From positions 1 to 44,670 of the forward strand of contig JALUXV010000422.1 of the NCBI GenBank assembly GCA_027013165.1: a stretch of 44,670 bases of DNA, in the 5' to 3' direction. Below, piece by piece: positions 1 through 8,960 of this stretch. The stretch comes from Alteromonadaceae bacterium. GTDB lineage: Bacteria; Pseudomonadota; Gammaproteobacteria; Enterobacterales; Alteromonadaceae. The position numbers and the translations under genes are program-made. Under the pieces are notes generated by a model. The model worked only from the letters and a program-made list of their open reading frames with translations, was not told where the DNA came from and made no database searches. Positions within the stretch are counted from its first letter, which is position 1; each line of letters starts with the position of its first letter.

Positions 1-52
1 CAGCTTCATCCGCAAAACTGAAAAATAACGCGATCGCAGCCTGCGGCTGCTC

Positions 53-86
53 AAAAAAATAAACCCCACCAAAAATGGAGGGGTTT
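53..86 (-). terminator. Rho-independent terminator (minus strand)
   Basis: The arms AAACCCC (61-67) and GGGGTTT (80-86) pair around a smaller CCA/TGG stem. Read on the minus strand they are followed by a T-rich run (53-60). This would be the final stop for transcripts leaving the tRNA-Ser gene and its downstream repeats. Confidence 0.75.
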
Positions 87-98
87 ATCATCAGTCTG

Positions 99-147
99 AA
101 ACCGGCTATAAGCCGGTTCTTTTGTATCTGGCGGAGAGAGAGGGATT
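99..147 (-). repeat. Duplicated tRNA-Ser 3' end plus terminator stem
   Basis: These 49 bp match 278-326 at 47 of 49 positions. The copy holds the last 19 nt of tRNA-Ser including CCA (129-147) and the terminator stem AACCGGCT/AGCCGGTT (100-118). After the shared block the sequence departs from the tRNA T arm into a palindrome. It is a tail copy only; no anticodon or D arm follows, so it is not a functional tRNA gene. Confidence 0.85.
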
Positions 148-272
148 AATTCAAAACGCTCATGCGTTTTGAACCCTTCGGGCTTCGCGGGCAAGCCGCT
201 CGTTTCAAGTTGCTCAGCCGCAACTTGTCAAACCCTGAACTCGGGTTCTCATCCGTCACATCCCTATAGATA
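148..272. repeat. Array of small hairpins between tRNA-Ser tail copies
   Basis: A run of short palindromes fills this stretch: CAAAACGC/GCGTTTTG, AAGTTGC/GCAACTT and AACCC/GGGTT. The sequence GAACCC after the first palindrome resembles the tRNA T arm (TTCGAACCC). No coding region is convincing here. The stretch would be transcribed with tRNA-Ser if the first terminator leaks. Confidence 0.6.
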
Positions 273-299
273 CAAAAAAACCGGCTATGAGCCGGTTCT
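273..299 (-). terminator. Terminator immediately after tRNA-Ser
   Basis: The stem AACCGGCT (279-286) / AGCCGGTT (290-297) with loop ATG is followed on the minus strand by seven T residues. It sits about 10 nt beyond the CCA end of the tRNA-Ser gene. Confidence 0.8.
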
Positions 300-307
300 T
301 CTGTATC

Positions 308-398
308 TGGCGGAGAGAGAGGGATTCGAACCCTCGATACGCTATAAACGTATACACACTTTCCAGGCGTGCGCCTTCAGCCACTCAGCCATCTCTCC
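308..398 (-). tRNA. tRNA-Ser (anticodon GGA)
   Basis: On the minus strand the sequence starts GGAGAGATGGCTGAGTGG, has the anticodon loop CTGGAAA (anticodon GGA), a long variable arm as expected for class II tRNA-Ser, the T arm GGGTTCGAATCCC and an encoded CCA. The length is 91 nt. Its 3' end and terminator are duplicated downstream (99-147). Confidence 0.95.
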
Positions 399-543
399 AA
401 ATTGTGTGGTGTGAGCCTAAGCTCTATACCGAGTTTCTTACAGTGAATACTGTGAGCGCGCGTATATTAGGGAATCATGCTTGCTGAATCAAGCTATTGC
501 CCCAAAAAACACAATAAGTGTCTATTTAATACGCGCTTTTACC

Positions 544-1599
544 TTACAGACCTTGTTTGCGCTTTAGTTCCGCAGAAAAATCGAGCATACGATCTAATGG
601 CACTAACGCGCGTTCACGTAGGCTATCGTCAACGAATATCTCGTGAGAACTGTTGTCTTCGCTCAATGACGCCTTAATCGCTTCTAAGCCGTTCATTGCC
701 ATCCATGGACAGTGAGCACAACTTTTACATGTAGCGCCGTTACCGCCCGTTGGAGCCTCTATAAACGTCTTGTTTGGAGTAAGTTGCTGCATCTTATAAA
801 AAATGCCTTTATCAGTAGCAACAATAAAGGTGTCGTTATCCATTTTTTGCGACGCTGCAATCAGCTGACTGGTAGAGCCTACCGCATCAGCCATATCAAC
901 CACACTCGCAGGTGACTCCGGGTGAACCAATACCGCAGCGTTAGGGTGCAAGGCTTTCATATCCGCGAGTTTTTGTGCAGAGAACTCGTCGTGAACAATA
1001 CACTCACCTTGCCACATAAGCATGTCTGCACCAGTTTGCTTGGCAATGTAACTGCCTAAGTGACGGTCTGGTCCCCAGATAATCTTTTTACCTTGGCTAT
1101 CTAGGTGCTCAACAATCTCAAGTGCAATGCTTGAAGTAACTACCCAATCTGCACGGGCTTTAACCGCCGCAGATGTATTGGCATAAACCACCACAGTATG
1201 GTCTGGGTGCTGGTCACAGAACTGGCTGAATTCATCGATTGGGCAGCCAAGGTCTAATGAACAAGTCGCTTCCAAGGTTGGCATGAATACGCGCTTTTCA
1301 GGGCTAAGAATTTTAGCTGTCTCGCCCATGAAACGTACACCAGCAACAATGAGGTTTTGCTCTTGTGCATCGCGCCCAAAACGCGCCATTTCTAACGAAT
1401 CGGCTACGCAACCGCCTGTCTCTTCTGCTAATGCCTGAATTTCAGGATCAGTGTAGTAATGCGCTACCAACACGGCATTGCGCTCTTTAAGCAAAGATTT
1501 GATTTCTGCTTTCAAGCTCTGCTTTTTAGCATCAGACAAGGGTTGAGGTTTGGCTGGAAAAGGGTAATCAACCTGTTCCACACGAAAAGCAACGGTCAT
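544..1599 (-). CDS. nadA: Quinolinate synthase A (NadA)
   Basis: Condenses iminoaspartate with dihydroxyacetone phosphate to quinolinate, the second step of de novo NAD synthesis, in the cytoplasm. The 351-residue protein has the family length. The three expected [4Fe-4S] ligands are in place: Cys113 (in ATCSLD), Cys200 (in QGEC) and Cys297 within CKSCAHC. HYYTDPE near residue 48 and [10 protein letters not shown] near 286 are family signatures. The ATG start gives MTVAF. It stands alone on the minus strand between tRNA-Ser and the tRNA-Lys pair; nadB is not in the window. Nothing appears damaged. Confidence 0.97.
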   Translation of the reverse strand: MTVAFRVEQVDYPFPAKPQPLSDAKKQSLKAEIKSLLKERNAVLVAHYYTDPEIQALAEETGGCVADSLEMARFGRDAQEQNLIVAGVRFMGETAKILSPEKRVFMPTLEATCSLDLGCPIDEFSQFCDQHPDHTVVVYANTSAAVKARADWVVTSSIALEIVEHLDSQGKKIIWGPDRHLGSYIAKQTGADMLMWQGECIVHDEFSAQKLADMKALHPNAAVLVHPESPASVVDMADAVGSTSQLIAASQKMDNDTFIVATDKGIFYKMQQLTPNKTFIEAPTGGNGATCKSCAHCPWMAMNGLEAIKASLSEDNSSHEIFVDDSLRERALVPLDRMLDFSAELKRKQGL

Positions 1600-1763
1600 T
1601 GGCCTTCATCTCTGTTTCAACAAGGGCGTGGATTATACCCAACTGTCATAAAAATTACACATGCATAAACGCATATACAAGAACATTTATTAATCGCTAG
1701 ATTACGTTAATGCATGCAATGAAATAATCGATAATCTGGAAGATATACGCGCAAATATTCGGT

Positions 1764-1828
1764 CGCGTTCAAAACCGCTGCGCGGATTTTGTCGAACAGC
1801 TTCGCTGGTTCAAATCCTAAATTTTTGA
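1764..1828. repeat. Hairpin cluster downstream of tRNA-Lys
   Basis: Two short palindromes lie side by side: AAACCGC/GCGGATTTT and GAACAGC/GCTGGTTC. The second runs into GGTTCAAATCC, which looks like a tRNA T arm. The arrangement recalls the hairpin array behind tRNA-Ser (148-272). No gene is visible between nadA and the tRNA. Confidence 0.4.
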
Positions 1829-1847
1829 AAACGACACATTGAGGAGA

Positions 1848-1923
1848 TGGTGGGTCGTGCTGGATTCGAACCAGCGACCAATTGATTAAAAGTCAACTGC
1901 TCTACCAACTGAGCTAACGACCC
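1848..1923 (-). tRNA. tRNA-Lys (anticodon UUU), copy 2
   Basis: The minus strand reads GGGTCGTTAGCTCAGTTGG, then anticodon loop CTTTTAA (anticodon TTT), T arm CTGGTTCGAATCCAG, the acceptor end ACGACCC and CCA. It is 76 nt and identical to the copy at 1963-2038; the two lie 39 nt apart in one transcript. Confidence 0.96.
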
Positions 1924-1962
1924 ATCAAAAATACAGATTAAAGCAAGACGCTTGAGAGAAAG

Positions 1963-2038
1963 TGGTGGGTCGTGCTGGATTCGAACCAGCGACCAATTGA
2001 TTAAAAGTCAACTGCTCTACCAACTGAGCTAACGACCC
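1963..2038 (-). tRNA. tRNA-Lys (anticodon UUU), copy 1
   Basis: Identical in sequence to the tRNA-Lys at 1848-1923, with encoded CCA and anticodon TTT. It is the promoter-proximal copy, with a good promoter just upstream at 2080-2107. Confidence 0.96.
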
Positions 2039-2079
2039 TTTCTCTTCTGTTGTTGCCTGTGTCTGGGCAACGGCGGCAT

Positions 2080-2107
2080 ATAATACTCAGATTTTTTTAT
2101 GGTGCAA
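2080..2107 (-). promoter_or_regulatory. Promoter of the tRNA-Lys pair
   Basis: On the minus strand TTGCAC (2102-2107) and TATTAT (2080-2085) are separated by 16 bp. A GC-rich stretch (GCCGCCG) follows the -10, as is usual for stable-RNA promoters under stringent control. Confidence 0.65.
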
Positions 2108-2317
2108 GCCGAATTTGTCTTTTATTTTCATTTTTCTGTAAAAAAGCGTTCAAGCGTCTAAAAAGAAAACAAATCGCGCAGCAATCACTCAAGCGCACTG
2201 ATAATTTATAGAATAAGTTTGGGAAAAAGGTGAAATTAGTCCGCAAAATCTCACCAAAAATTCAGGTAGAAAAAGACAATTTTCTTCAAAAAAACAAAAA
2301 ATATTTTTCAAAGGACG
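2108..2317. other. AT-rich intergenic stretch
   Basis: Between the tRNA-Lys promoter and the terminator of the Tol-Pal operon there is about 210 bp of A-rich sequence. I see no open frame, RNA gene or repeat in it. Confidence 0.5.
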
Positions 2318-2349
2318 AAAAAAAACCTCTCTTTCGAGAGGTTTTTTTA
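2318..2349 (-). terminator. Terminator of the Tol-Pal operon
   Basis: The stem AACCTCTC (2324-2331) / GAGAGGTT (2336-2343) with loop TTTC has T runs on both sides, so it can stop transcription in both directions. It lies right at the stop codon of cpoB. Confidence 0.85.
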
Positions 2350-3135
2350 GAGTTTTTCGAGCCTAGACTCAGCTAATTGACGAGCTGACGAGTCTGGATA
2401 TTCAGATATCACCCGTTGCAAGCGTTCTCTTGCAGTAGCAATATCACCCGTTCGTTCAGCAATCATACCAAGCTTCAACAAAGCATCAGGCCCTTTGGCT
2501 GAATCTGCAAAGCGATTGGTCACAATTGAAAACTGTTCGGTAGACTCTGCCCACTGTTGTTTATTAAACAATAGTTGCCCCAACCAATAATGCGCGTTAG
2601 GTGCGTATTCACTATTAGGGAACTGGGTAATAAACGACTGAAACGCAGGAATAGCCTTATCGTATTCCCGTGAACGCAGTATAAGGTTCACAGCGTTCTC
2701 GTAGGCTTCACTCTCAGATAATGTAGGAGCGGTAGCCTGCTGGGCCGTTTCAATCGGCTGTGTGCTCGGTAAGACGGTGGAGTCCCCTCCCCCTACCACA
2801 ACACCAGACTGTTTTAATGCTTCTACACGCTTGTCTATTTCAAGATAGAGTTCACGTTGACGTTCTAGTACTTTTTGAAGCTCATTAGTATTCACTTCAA
2901 CGGCACCGCGCAACGTGTCGATTTCATCTTGCATTAACACCAACTGCTCTTGTAATTGATGCTGCATTTCAGTGCGATTTTTTACAATACGCTCGAGTAT
3001 TTCGATGCGTTTAGTAAGCTCGTCACTGCTGTTTACATCATAAACAGGGGCTTGGGCGTATAAACCAGTAGAAACGGCAAGGGCGGCACTTAACGTGACG
3101 CCCTTACACATAGATTTAATAACGGTATTCGTCAT
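2347..3135 (-). CDS. cpoB: Cell division coordinator CpoB (YbgF)
   Basis: Periplasmic TolA-binding protein that links the Tol-Pal machine to peptidoglycan synthesis at the septum. The 262-residue product has a signal peptide ending near AQA (residue 28), a coiled coil from about 35 to 110 (trimerisation region rich in Leu, Glu and Gln), a low-complexity linker, and C-terminal tetratricopeptide repeats from about 145, with motifs such as YAPNAHYWLGQLLF and KGPDALLKLGMIAERTGD. Its ATG overlaps the pal stop codon (TAATG), so translation is coupled. It is the last gene of the operon; the terminator begins at its stop codon. Confidence 0.94.
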   Translation of the reverse strand: MTNTVIKSMCKGVTLSAALAVSTGLYAQAPVYDVNSSDELTKRIEILERIVKNRTEMQHQLQEQLVLMQDEIDTLRGAVEVNTNELQKVLERQRELYLEIDKRVEALKQSGVVVGGGDSTVLPSTQPIETAQQATAPTLSESEAYENAVNLILRSREYDKAIPAFQSFITQFPNSEYAPNAHYWLGQLLFNKQQWAESTEQFSIVTNRFADSAKGPDALLKLGMIAERTGDIATARERLQRVISEYPDSSARQLAESRLEKL

Positions 3136-3701
3136 TATCGGTATACAACCACTCCGCGGCGGTTTTGAGCGAATGCATATTCACTAGAGCCCATAACCGC
3201 AGGTTTTTCTTCTCCGTAAGAAACAACGCTTACTTGGCTTGAACTAACACCAGCATTCTTAAGGTACTGTTCTACCGCTTGTGCACGACGCTCGCCCAAC
3301 GCAATGTTGTACTCTGGTGTGCCACGGCTGTCAGTGTGACCTTCAATGGTTACTTTTTGGCTTGGGTTTGCTACTAGGAATGCCGCGTGCTTGTCTAGCA
3401 GCGCTTGGAACTCTGGCTTGATGCTAGCGCGGTCAAAATCGAAGTAAACCGTTTGTTCGCTTTTTAAAGATTCCATTTCTTTCTCAAAAAGCTCTTTTTG
3501 ACGTTGAAGGCGCTCAGCCGCTTCAGCTTGAACTCGAGCTTCTTCGGCTACTCGTGCTTCTTCAGCAGCTGCTGCTTGTTCTTGAGCCATGCGGTTGCGT
3601 TCTGCTTCTAATTCCGCCTCTGATAGGCCTGATGAACACGCCATCATAGTCACCACGGGAAGAGCGATAATGAAACCTTTCATTATTTTATTCATTTGCA
3701 T
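3135..3701 (-). CDS. pal: Peptidoglycan-associated lipoprotein Pal
   Basis: Outer-membrane lipoprotein that holds peptidoglycan and TolB. The N terminus MQMNKIMKGFI resembles E. coli Pal, which supports this start; a second ATG two codons in is also possible. The lipobox ends at MMAC, giving Cys22. An Ala/Glu-rich linker (about 28-75) leads into an OmpA-like domain with TVYFDFDRASI and the peptidoglycan-binding stretch EGHTDSRGTPEYN and ALGERRAQAV. The length of 188 is slightly more than in E. coli because of the longer linker. It lies 41 bp after tolB. Confidence 0.96.
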   Translation of the reverse strand: MQMNKIMKGFIIALPVVTMMACSSGLSEAELEAERNRMAQEQAAAAEEARVAEEARVQAEAAERLQRQKELFEKEMESLKSEQTVYFDFDRASIKPEFQALLDKHAAFLVANPSQKVTIEGHTDSRGTPEYNIALGERRAQAVEQYLKNAGVSSSQVSVVSYGEEKPAVMGSSEYAFAQNRRGVVVYR

Positions 3702-3742
3702 CCTAGAATCCTTAAATCTTATTGTTTACTTATCTCGTAAAT

Positions 3743-5098
3743 TTAAAATAAAAATGGCGACCAACTTGGCGACTTTACTTGCCCATTGGCTGCTGGTAAC
3801 CGAGCCTTAAAACGCCCATCCAAAGACACCAGTGACAACACTTGTGTACCTTCGTGAAGGGTGCTGTAAATTATCATACTTCCATTGGGTGCCACACTGG
3901 GCGACTCGTCCAAATAAGTTCTTGTTAAGACTTGGGGCGAACCACCATCGAGCATTTGCTTGGCAATATGGTAATTACCGTTGGTTTGGTTAACCACGAT
4001 CATCTGCTTACCATCAGGAGCCATCGTTGCTCCTAAATTCTGTTCACCTACAAAAGTAACTCGTCTTACTTTCCCAGAATCTAAATTTACGCTATATATC
4101 TGAGGTTTACCACCCCGTTCAGAGCTAAAAATTAACCCTTTACCGTCTGGTAGCCAAGTTGGCTCTGTATCTATGGCACGATTTCGTGTAATACGACGAA
4201 GATTTTTTGTAGCCAGATCCATAACATAGATTTCTGGATTGCCATCTTTCGACAACACCATCGCCATTTTTGTACCGTCTGGAGAAAACGCCGGACTCCC
4301 GTTAATTCCGGGAAAATTGGTTACTCTGGTGCGCTCTGTGGTGTATATATCTTGAATAAATATCTGCGGGCGGCGGTTTTCAAAACTAACATACGCCAGC
4401 TTTTCACCATCCGGTGACCACGTGGGCGACATCAAAGGCTCAGGTGAAGATAACAAACGGGTTTCGTTTTCGCCGTCGTAATCTGCAATCACCAACTCAT
4501 AAGGTGTTGGATTGGTAGTACGGTCTCTAACAATTACATAGGCTATTCGCGTTAAGAATGCACCACGAACGCCAGTGAGCTTTTCATAAACAACATCGCT
4601 AATACGGTGTGCGTACTGGCGAAAATCACGCTCTTTAATTATTGCCTGTCTTGCCGCTATGATATGAGTAGTTGCCTCGACCAACTGCCCGTCGACTAAT
4701 ACTCTTGACGAACCGCCTGTAGCTTGCCCTTTCAAAATATCTACAAGCTCGTAACTGACTAAATACGAGTCAGCGCCTTCTTGTTCTATACTGCCAATTA
4801 ATACGGTGTCTATACCGCGACTAGCCCAAAGATCGTAATCTATGTCTGCTGCTGTCTGAGGAAACTGTGGCATTTTATCCGCACTTAACGGGTTAAATTT
4901 GCCACTGCGCATCAAGTCAGCCATGACAACTTCAGATAGCTCGCCTGGAAATGCGCCATCACCTTTCCATTTAAACGGCACTACCGCAATAGGACGTGCA
5001 CTATCCACACCTTCCGTAATTACGATTTCCAGCGTTGCGCTTACCTGCGTGCTGCAAAACACAGCCATAGCAAAAAGCAAAAAACTCAGTTTTCTCAT
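3743..5098 (-). CDS. tolB: Tol-Pal system protein TolB
   Basis: Periplasmic protein that connects TolA with Pal. The 451-residue product has a signal peptide ending at VSA near residue 21, an N-terminal alpha/beta domain and a six-bladed beta-propeller with repeated WSPDG, FSPDG and LPDG blades (about 225-430). It starts 4 bp after the tolA stop codon, so the two are probably translated together. Length and domain order are normal for the family. Confidence 0.97.
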   Translation of the reverse strand: MRKLSFLLFAMAVFCSTQVSATLEIVITEGVDSARPIAVVPFKWKGDGAFPGELSEVVMADLMRSGKFNPLSADKMPQFPQTAADIDYDLWASRGIDTVLIGSIEQEGADSYLVSYELVDILKGQATGGSSRVLVDGQLVEATTHIIAARQAIIKERDFRQYAHRISDVVYEKLTGVRGAFLTRIAYVIVRDRTTNPTPYELVIADYDGENETRLLSSPEPLMSPTWSPDGEKLAYVSFENRRPQIFIQDIYTTERTRVTNFPGINGSPAFSPDGTKMAMVLSKDGNPEIYVMDLATKNLRRITRNRAIDTEPTWLPDGKGLIFSSERGGKPQIYSVNLDSGKVRRVTFVGEQNLGATMAPDGKQMIVVNQTNGNYHIAKQMLDGGSPQVLTRTYLDESPSVAPNGSMIIYSTLHEGTQVLSLVSLDGRFKARLPAANGQVKSPSWSPFLF

Positions 5099-5102
5099 TG
5101 CG

Positions 5103-5888
5103 CTACAATTCCACTATTAAGTTAATATTTTTAAGTTGTTCGTAAACATCAGGTGCGTCAGATACAGGTAATTTTTCTGCCCGTCTTACTGCGCTCTCAG
5201 CCGCCCTGCACAGCGCGGCGTCACCATCTAATATTTGTATATTGGTAACAAACCCAGTTGTTGCAAGTCGTATATTCAAACGGCAGCGTTTGCCACTGTA
5301 GCTATCGTCTTCATACAAATTGCGCTTTATGGTTTGTTGGATCATGGCGGTATAACGCTCAACTTCTGTTAAAACCACCTTCTGACGTCTTGCTCGTTGA
5401 GCTGCTTGTTCCTGGGCAAGCTGTTCTTGCATGATGCGTTCTTGCTCTTGGCGCTCGGCCTCTTCACGTTGCTTTTGCTCAGCTTCAGCTTTCTCTCTGG
5501 CTTCACGCTCTTTACGTTCTTGTAAACGCTGTTCAGCTAGGCGCTTTAATTCGAGTTGACGTTGTTGTTCAGCGGCTTCAGCTTCGCGCTCTTCTCTTGC
5601 ACGTTTGTCAGCAAGGGCTTGTTGGCGACGCTGTTCAGCAGCCGCTTCCTCTCTACGTTGTTGTTCCTGCCGTGCTTGCGCCTCAGCTTGCGCTTGTGCG
5701 CGCTGTGCATCGGCTATGGCTTGTGCATCAATAAAAGTTGCCTCAATAACAGGCGCATTAACGGCCATTTGTGGCAAAGGCGACGGTGAAAAACTCACAC
5801 TAATCAAAAGCACCAAAGCAACCAGTAAGTGTAAACCTACTGATTTTGCAATGGCGACCTGAGACTGCTTAAGTGCTTCCTCTGACAT
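5103..5888 (-). CDS. tolA: TolA, inner-membrane energy transducer
   Basis: Spans the periplasm and transmits proton-motive force from TolQR to Pal/TolB. There is one membrane segment near residues 15-32 ([17 protein letters not shown]), a long helical domain from about 60 to 165 made almost only of Ala, Glu, Gln, Arg and Lys, and a C-terminal TolA domain (about 170-261) with two cysteines in CRLNIRL and [10 protein letters not shown] that may form the usual disulfide. At 261 residues it is shorter than E. coli TolA (421) because the helical spacer is short. It sits 4 bp downstream of tolR. Confidence 0.95.
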   Translation of the reverse strand: MSEEALKQSQVAIAKSVGLHLLVALVLLISVSFSPSPLPQMAVNAPVIEATFIDAQAIADAQRAQAQAEAQARQEQQRREEAAAEQRRQQALADKRAREEREAEAAEQQRQLELKRLAEQRLQERKEREAREKAEAEQKQREEAERQEQERIMQEQLAQEQAAQRARRQKVVLTEVERYTAMIQQTIKRNLYEDDSYSGKRCRLNIRLATTGFVTNIQILDGDAALCRAAESAVRRAEKLPVSDAPDVYEQLKNINLIVEL

Positions 5889-5892
5889 TGTG

Positions 5893-6315
5893 CTACGGCT
5901 CTACCGGATCAGTCATTAAGCCTACCGACGGAACCCCAGCTTGTTGCAGTAATACCATGAGCTGTATAACTTCGTTGTACGCAACTTCACCATCCCCCTT
6001 CACCACCACAGGTGTTTGAGGAGATTTTTCTAATTGCGCCTTTACCACTGCTGCCAAGGCATCTTTTTCTACCGGGCTGTCTTGGTTGTCTCCCACATTC
6101 AAGTAGTACTGACCGCGTACGTCAACAGATGCAATTAACGGTGGGTTGTCTTCTTGCTCAATTGGATTCGCACTGGCTTTAGGTAAATCTACTTTCACCC
6201 CTTGAGAAATAAGGGGGGCTGTTACCATAAAAATAATCAGTAGAACCAACATAACGTCGATGTATGGCACAACGTTGATTTCTGATACTGGGCGTCGTCG
6301 CTTTCTCACGTACAT
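5893..6315 (-). CDS. tolR: Tol-Pal subunit TolR (ExbD family)
   Basis: Proton-channel component of the Tol-Pal complex. At 140 residues it has a basic N terminus (MYVRKRRRPV), one membrane helix from about 18 to 38 and the essential membrane aspartate at residue 20 (VVPYIDVMLVLL). The rest is a periplasmic domain resembling ExbD. It follows tolQ by 33 bp and precedes tolA by 4 bp. Confidence 0.96.
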   Translation of the reverse strand: MYVRKRRRPVSEINVVPYIDVMLVLLIIFMVTAPLISQGVKVDLPKASANPIEQEDNPPLIASVDVRGQYYLNVGDNQDSPVEKDALAAVVKAQLEKSPQTPVVVKGDGEVAYNEVIQLMVLLQQAGVPSVGLMTDPVEP

Positions 6316-6348
6316 AGTCTTTCCTCTATTCGCTATTAGGCGTGACGC

Positions 6349-7035
6349 TTAGCCTTGTGAAGGCTGGGCTGCAGCCGCTTGGCGGTGCAATATGGCGGAA
6401 AATTCTTCCATAAAGTTGCCGTAACCGGTTTCTAATTTTTCCACTTGGTGGCTGTATCTGTTGTAAGCAATAACCGCAGGGATTGCCGCAAACAAACCGA
6501 TTGCAGTGGCAATTAGCGCTTCGGCAATACCTGGCGCAACCATAGCAAGTGTGGCTTGTTGTACTTCACCAAGGGCGATGAAGGCATTCATGATTCCCCA
6601 AACGGTGCCGAATAAGCCAATATAAGGGCTGATAGAGCCCGCTGTGGCTAAAAATGATAAACGACTTTCTAGCCCCTCAATCTCGCGAGACATAGCAACA
6701 CGCATTGCTCGGTAAGTGCCGTCTACAATGCCATTGGTACTTGTATTCGATTTACGTAAGCGAACGAACTCTTTAAAACCAGAGCAAAAAATACTACCCA
6801 TACCATTTAACGATTCGTTGGCAGTGAGTTCTTGGTACAAACGGTTGAGGTCTGCACCTGACCAAAATTTGTCTTCGAATTGACGCATCTCTTCTCTAGC
6901 CGATGACAACGCACGGCTACGCTGAAAAATGAATGTCCATGAAGCAATAGAAACGCCAAGCAGCGTTAGCATTACGAGTTGAACGATGAAGCTGGCTTCA
7001 AGAAAAAGGCCAATAAAAGTAAGATCAGATGACAC
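6349..7035 (-). CDS. tolQ: Tol-Pal subunit TolQ (ExbB/MotA family)
   Basis: Inner-membrane proton channel partner of TolR. The 228-residue protein has three membrane helices, near residues 15-35, 130-155 and 168-190. Family motifs are visible in helix 2 ([13 protein letters not shown]) and helix 3 ([19 protein letters not shown]). Its start overlaps the end of ybgC by 11 bp, which indicates translational coupling. Confidence 0.96.
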   Translation of the reverse strand: MSSDLTFIGLFLEASFIVQLVMLTLLGVSIASWTFIFQRSRALSSAREEMRQFEDKFWSGADLNRLYQELTANESLNGMGSIFCSGFKEFVRLRKSNTSTNGIVDGTYRAMRVAMSREIEGLESRLSFLATAGSISPYIGLFGTVWGIMNAFIALGEVQQATLAMVAPGIAEALIATAIGLFAAIPAVIAYNRYSHQVEKLETGYGNFMEEFSAILHRQAAAAQPSQG

Positions 7036-7423
7036 GCGAAAGTTCCCCTAACAAATTACGTGGTAGTCGCTTTGGCTTCATAGAAGCCAAGTCTACGCAA
7101 ACAACCTGAATCTCAGCTGAAACCAAGGTTGTTTCTTTTTCATTTTTAATTAATTGTTTAAATGTCATGCTAGCGCCCTTCAATTCTACTATTTGCGACT
7201 CAATACACAACATTTCATTGAATCTCGCGGGCGCATAATTATGCATTTCAACGCGTTTGACGACAAAAGCAACAGATTGTTCCATTAATGTGTCTTGTTC
7301 AAAGCCAAGGCTGCGTAACCACTCTGTTCTACCGCGTTCTAAAAACTTTAAATAGTTTGCGTAGTAAACTATTCCACCTGCGTCGGTGTCTTCATAATAA
7401 ACTCTTACATGATGCTGATGCAT
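7025..7423 (-). CDS. ybgC: Acyl-CoA thioesterase YbgC (4HBT hotdog)
   Basis: First gene of the Tol-Pal operon; a hotdog-fold acyl-CoA thioesterase linked to phospholipid metabolism. The motif [21 protein letters not shown] carries the active-site aspartate and is typical. I place the start at MHQHHVRV (7423) because a GGCGGA ribosome site precedes it and the homologous N terminus begins there; an upstream start at 7456 would add 11 poorly conserved residues. The product has 132 residues, normal for the family. Confidence 0.93.
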   Translation of the reverse strand: MHQHHVRVYYEDTDAGGIVYYANYLKFLERGRTEWLRSLGFEQDTLMEQSVAFVVKRVEMHNYAPARFNEMLCIESQIVELKGASMTFKQLIKNEKETTLVSAEIQVVCVDLASMKPKRLPRNLLGELSRVI

Positions 7424-7607
7424 AACTATTCCGCCACCACTAATAAATGTATCCAAAACAATCCCACTATTACTTAAAGTAGGTTATCATAAATTCAAAA
7501 ACATGCACCAAAGCCCCATATATAATGGGTTAAACAATAATCAACGAGAATATTAACATTTTATAAACACATTATTTTTTCTAATGTGAAAATTAAATTT
7601 TCCTCAA

Positions 7608-7635
7608 TTGTGCGAAAACTAAATCTCCCTATAAT
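7608..7635 (+). promoter_or_regulatory. Strong promoter of a small RNA
   Basis: TTGTGC (7608-7613) and a perfect TATAAT (7630-7635) are spaced 16 bp apart. The GC-rich discriminator ACGCGCC follows, as in stable-RNA promoters. Confidence 0.7.
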
Positions 7636-7641
7636 ACGCGC

Positions 7642-7775
7642 CATCAGTCATACAGAGCGCAAACGCAAATCGCAGGTGTGCGAGAGTTATACCTCCTGTT
7701 AGACATGAGTTCCCTGGATTTATTTCCTTCAACACTTGTTGTTTTTAGCCCACTCAATTTGAGTGGGCTTTTTTT
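7642..7775 (+). ncRNA. Candidate small RNA, about 130 nt
   Basis: A strong promoter is followed after roughly 130 nt by an excellent terminator with stem AGCCCACTC (7747-7755) / GAGTGGGCT (7761-7769) and seven T residues. An ATG at 7705 opens a frame, but it runs through the terminator, so it is not a convincing gene. I do not recognise the RNA: it lacks the signatures of 4.5S, 6S, tmRNA and Spot 42. A role as regulatory RNA is inference from the promoter-terminator pair alone. Confidence 0.55.
7747..7775 (+). terminator. Terminator of the candidate small RNA
   Basis: Nine paired bases, a five-base loop (AATTT) and seven T residues on the plus strand. Confidence 0.85.
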
Positions 7776-7823
7776 ATCCAAATTTTTTCTTTCATTTGAA
7801 TGTGCGCTGCTAGCGATTTGAAG

Positions 7824-7924
7824 GGGGGAGTCGGAGCTGCAAGCAAAACGTCGCAGGCATGGATGCCTGCGCCGAGCCTACATGGATGTATTTATGGCGT
7901 TTTTGTGGCAGCTTCGACTCCCCC
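7824..7924. repeat. 101-bp cruciform intergenic repeat
   Basis: Outer arms of 17 nt (7824-7840 and 7908-7924) pair with one mismatch. Inside them CAAAACG faces CGTTTTTG, and at the core GCAGGCAT (7853-7860) pairs perfectly with ATGCCTGC (7863-7870). The remaining arm contains GAGCCTACATGGATGTATTT. From memory, related sequences recur between genes in Alteromonadales genomes. It lies just beyond the stop codon of ruvB and may also end that transcript. Confidence 0.7.
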
Positions 7925-7937
7925 TATTGGCTCACTA

Positions 7938-8945
7938 CTACTCTTTAGTCGGTATAAACCCAAAGTGCGTATAGGCGCGGTTAGAAGCAATTCGGCCTCT
8001 TGGGGTGCGTTGTAAGAAGCCTTGTTGTATTAGAAAGGGTTCAATAACGTCTTCTATGGTTTCTTTCTCTTCACCGATAGCTGCTGCAAGGTTATCGAGC
8101 CCTACTGGGCCTCCATCGAACTTTTCGATAATGGCTGTGAGTAGTTTTCTGTCCATGTAATCGAAACCTTCTTTGTCCACGTCAAGCATATCTAGGGCAG
8201 CTGCGGCAATGTCAGCAGATACCTTGCCATTCGCTTTAATTTCAGCGTAGTCGCGAACACGGCGCAGTAACCTATTGGCAATACGCGGCGTACCGCGAGA
8301 ACGTCGTGCCACCTCTTGCGCACCTTCCGTACCCATATCGAGGTTTAAATAATGGGCGCTGCGTTCCACAATGCTTGTTAGGTCTTTAACAGAATAAAAC
8401 TCTAGACGCTGAACAATACCAAAGCGGTCACGCAGTGGAGAGGTTAACGATCCTGCACGTGTTGTTGCACCCACCAAAGTAAACGGTGGTAAATCTAACT
8501 TAATTGAACGCGCAGCAGGCCCCTCACCTATCATAATATCAAGCTGATAGTCTTCCATGGCGGGATAGAGTATTTCTTCAACCACTGGGCTTAGCCTGTG
8601 AATTTCGTCGATGAAAAGTACGTCGTTTTTCTCAAGGTTAGTGAGCAAAGCGGCCAAATCCCCCGCTTTTTCCAACACGGGCCCCGAGGTAGTTTTAATG
8701 TTCACTCCCATTTCATTAGCTACGATATTAGCGAGGGTGGTTTTACCTAATCCTGGCGGACCAAATATTAATAGATGATCGAGAGCGTCATCACGATTGC
8801 GAGCAGCTTGAATGAATATTTCCATTTGCTCACGAACATGAGGTTGCCCTGTGTAGTCCTCTAACAGGCGAGGACGTATCGCTCTATCGATAACTTCATC
8901 TTCAGTGCTTGCTGAGGGGGTAATGAGTCGGTCTGCTTCAATCAT
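7938..8945 (-). CDS. ruvB: Holliday junction helicase RuvB
   Basis: AAA+ motor that drives branch migration with RuvA. The 335-residue protein has Walker [10 protein letters not shown] at 62-70 and Walker B LFIDEIHR with Asp113/Glu114. Further signatures are [18 protein letters not shown] (sensor 1/arginine finger region) and the C-terminal winged helix ending [17 protein letters not shown]. It starts 15 bp after ruvA. Complete. Confidence 0.98.
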   Translation of the reverse strand: MIEADRLITPSASTEDEVIDRAIRPRLLEDYTGQPHVREQMEIFIQAARNRDDALDHLLIFGPPGLGKTTLANIVANEMGVNIKTTSGPVLEKAGDLAALLTNLEKNDVLFIDEIHRLSPVVEEILYPAMEDYQLDIMIGEGPAARSIKLDLPPFTLVGATTRAGSLTSPLRDRFGIVQRLEFYSVKDLTSIVERSAHYLNLDMGTEGAQEVARRSRGTPRIANRLLRRVRDYAEIKANGKVSADIAAAALDMLDVDKEGFDYMDRKLLTAIIEKFDGGPVGLDNLAAAIGEEKETIEDVIEPFLIQQGFLQRTPRGRIASNRAYTHFGFIPTKE

Positions 8946-8960
8946 TCAATAATTACTCAA

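Noticed and set aside
169..487. Short plus-strand frames over the tRNA-Ser region
   Set aside because: They run through the tRNA gene and hairpin array on the opposite strand; no ribosome sites.
7705..7818. Frame starting at 7705 inside the candidate small RNA
   Set aside because: It reads straight through the terminator hairpin and its T run, and lacks a suitable ribosome site.
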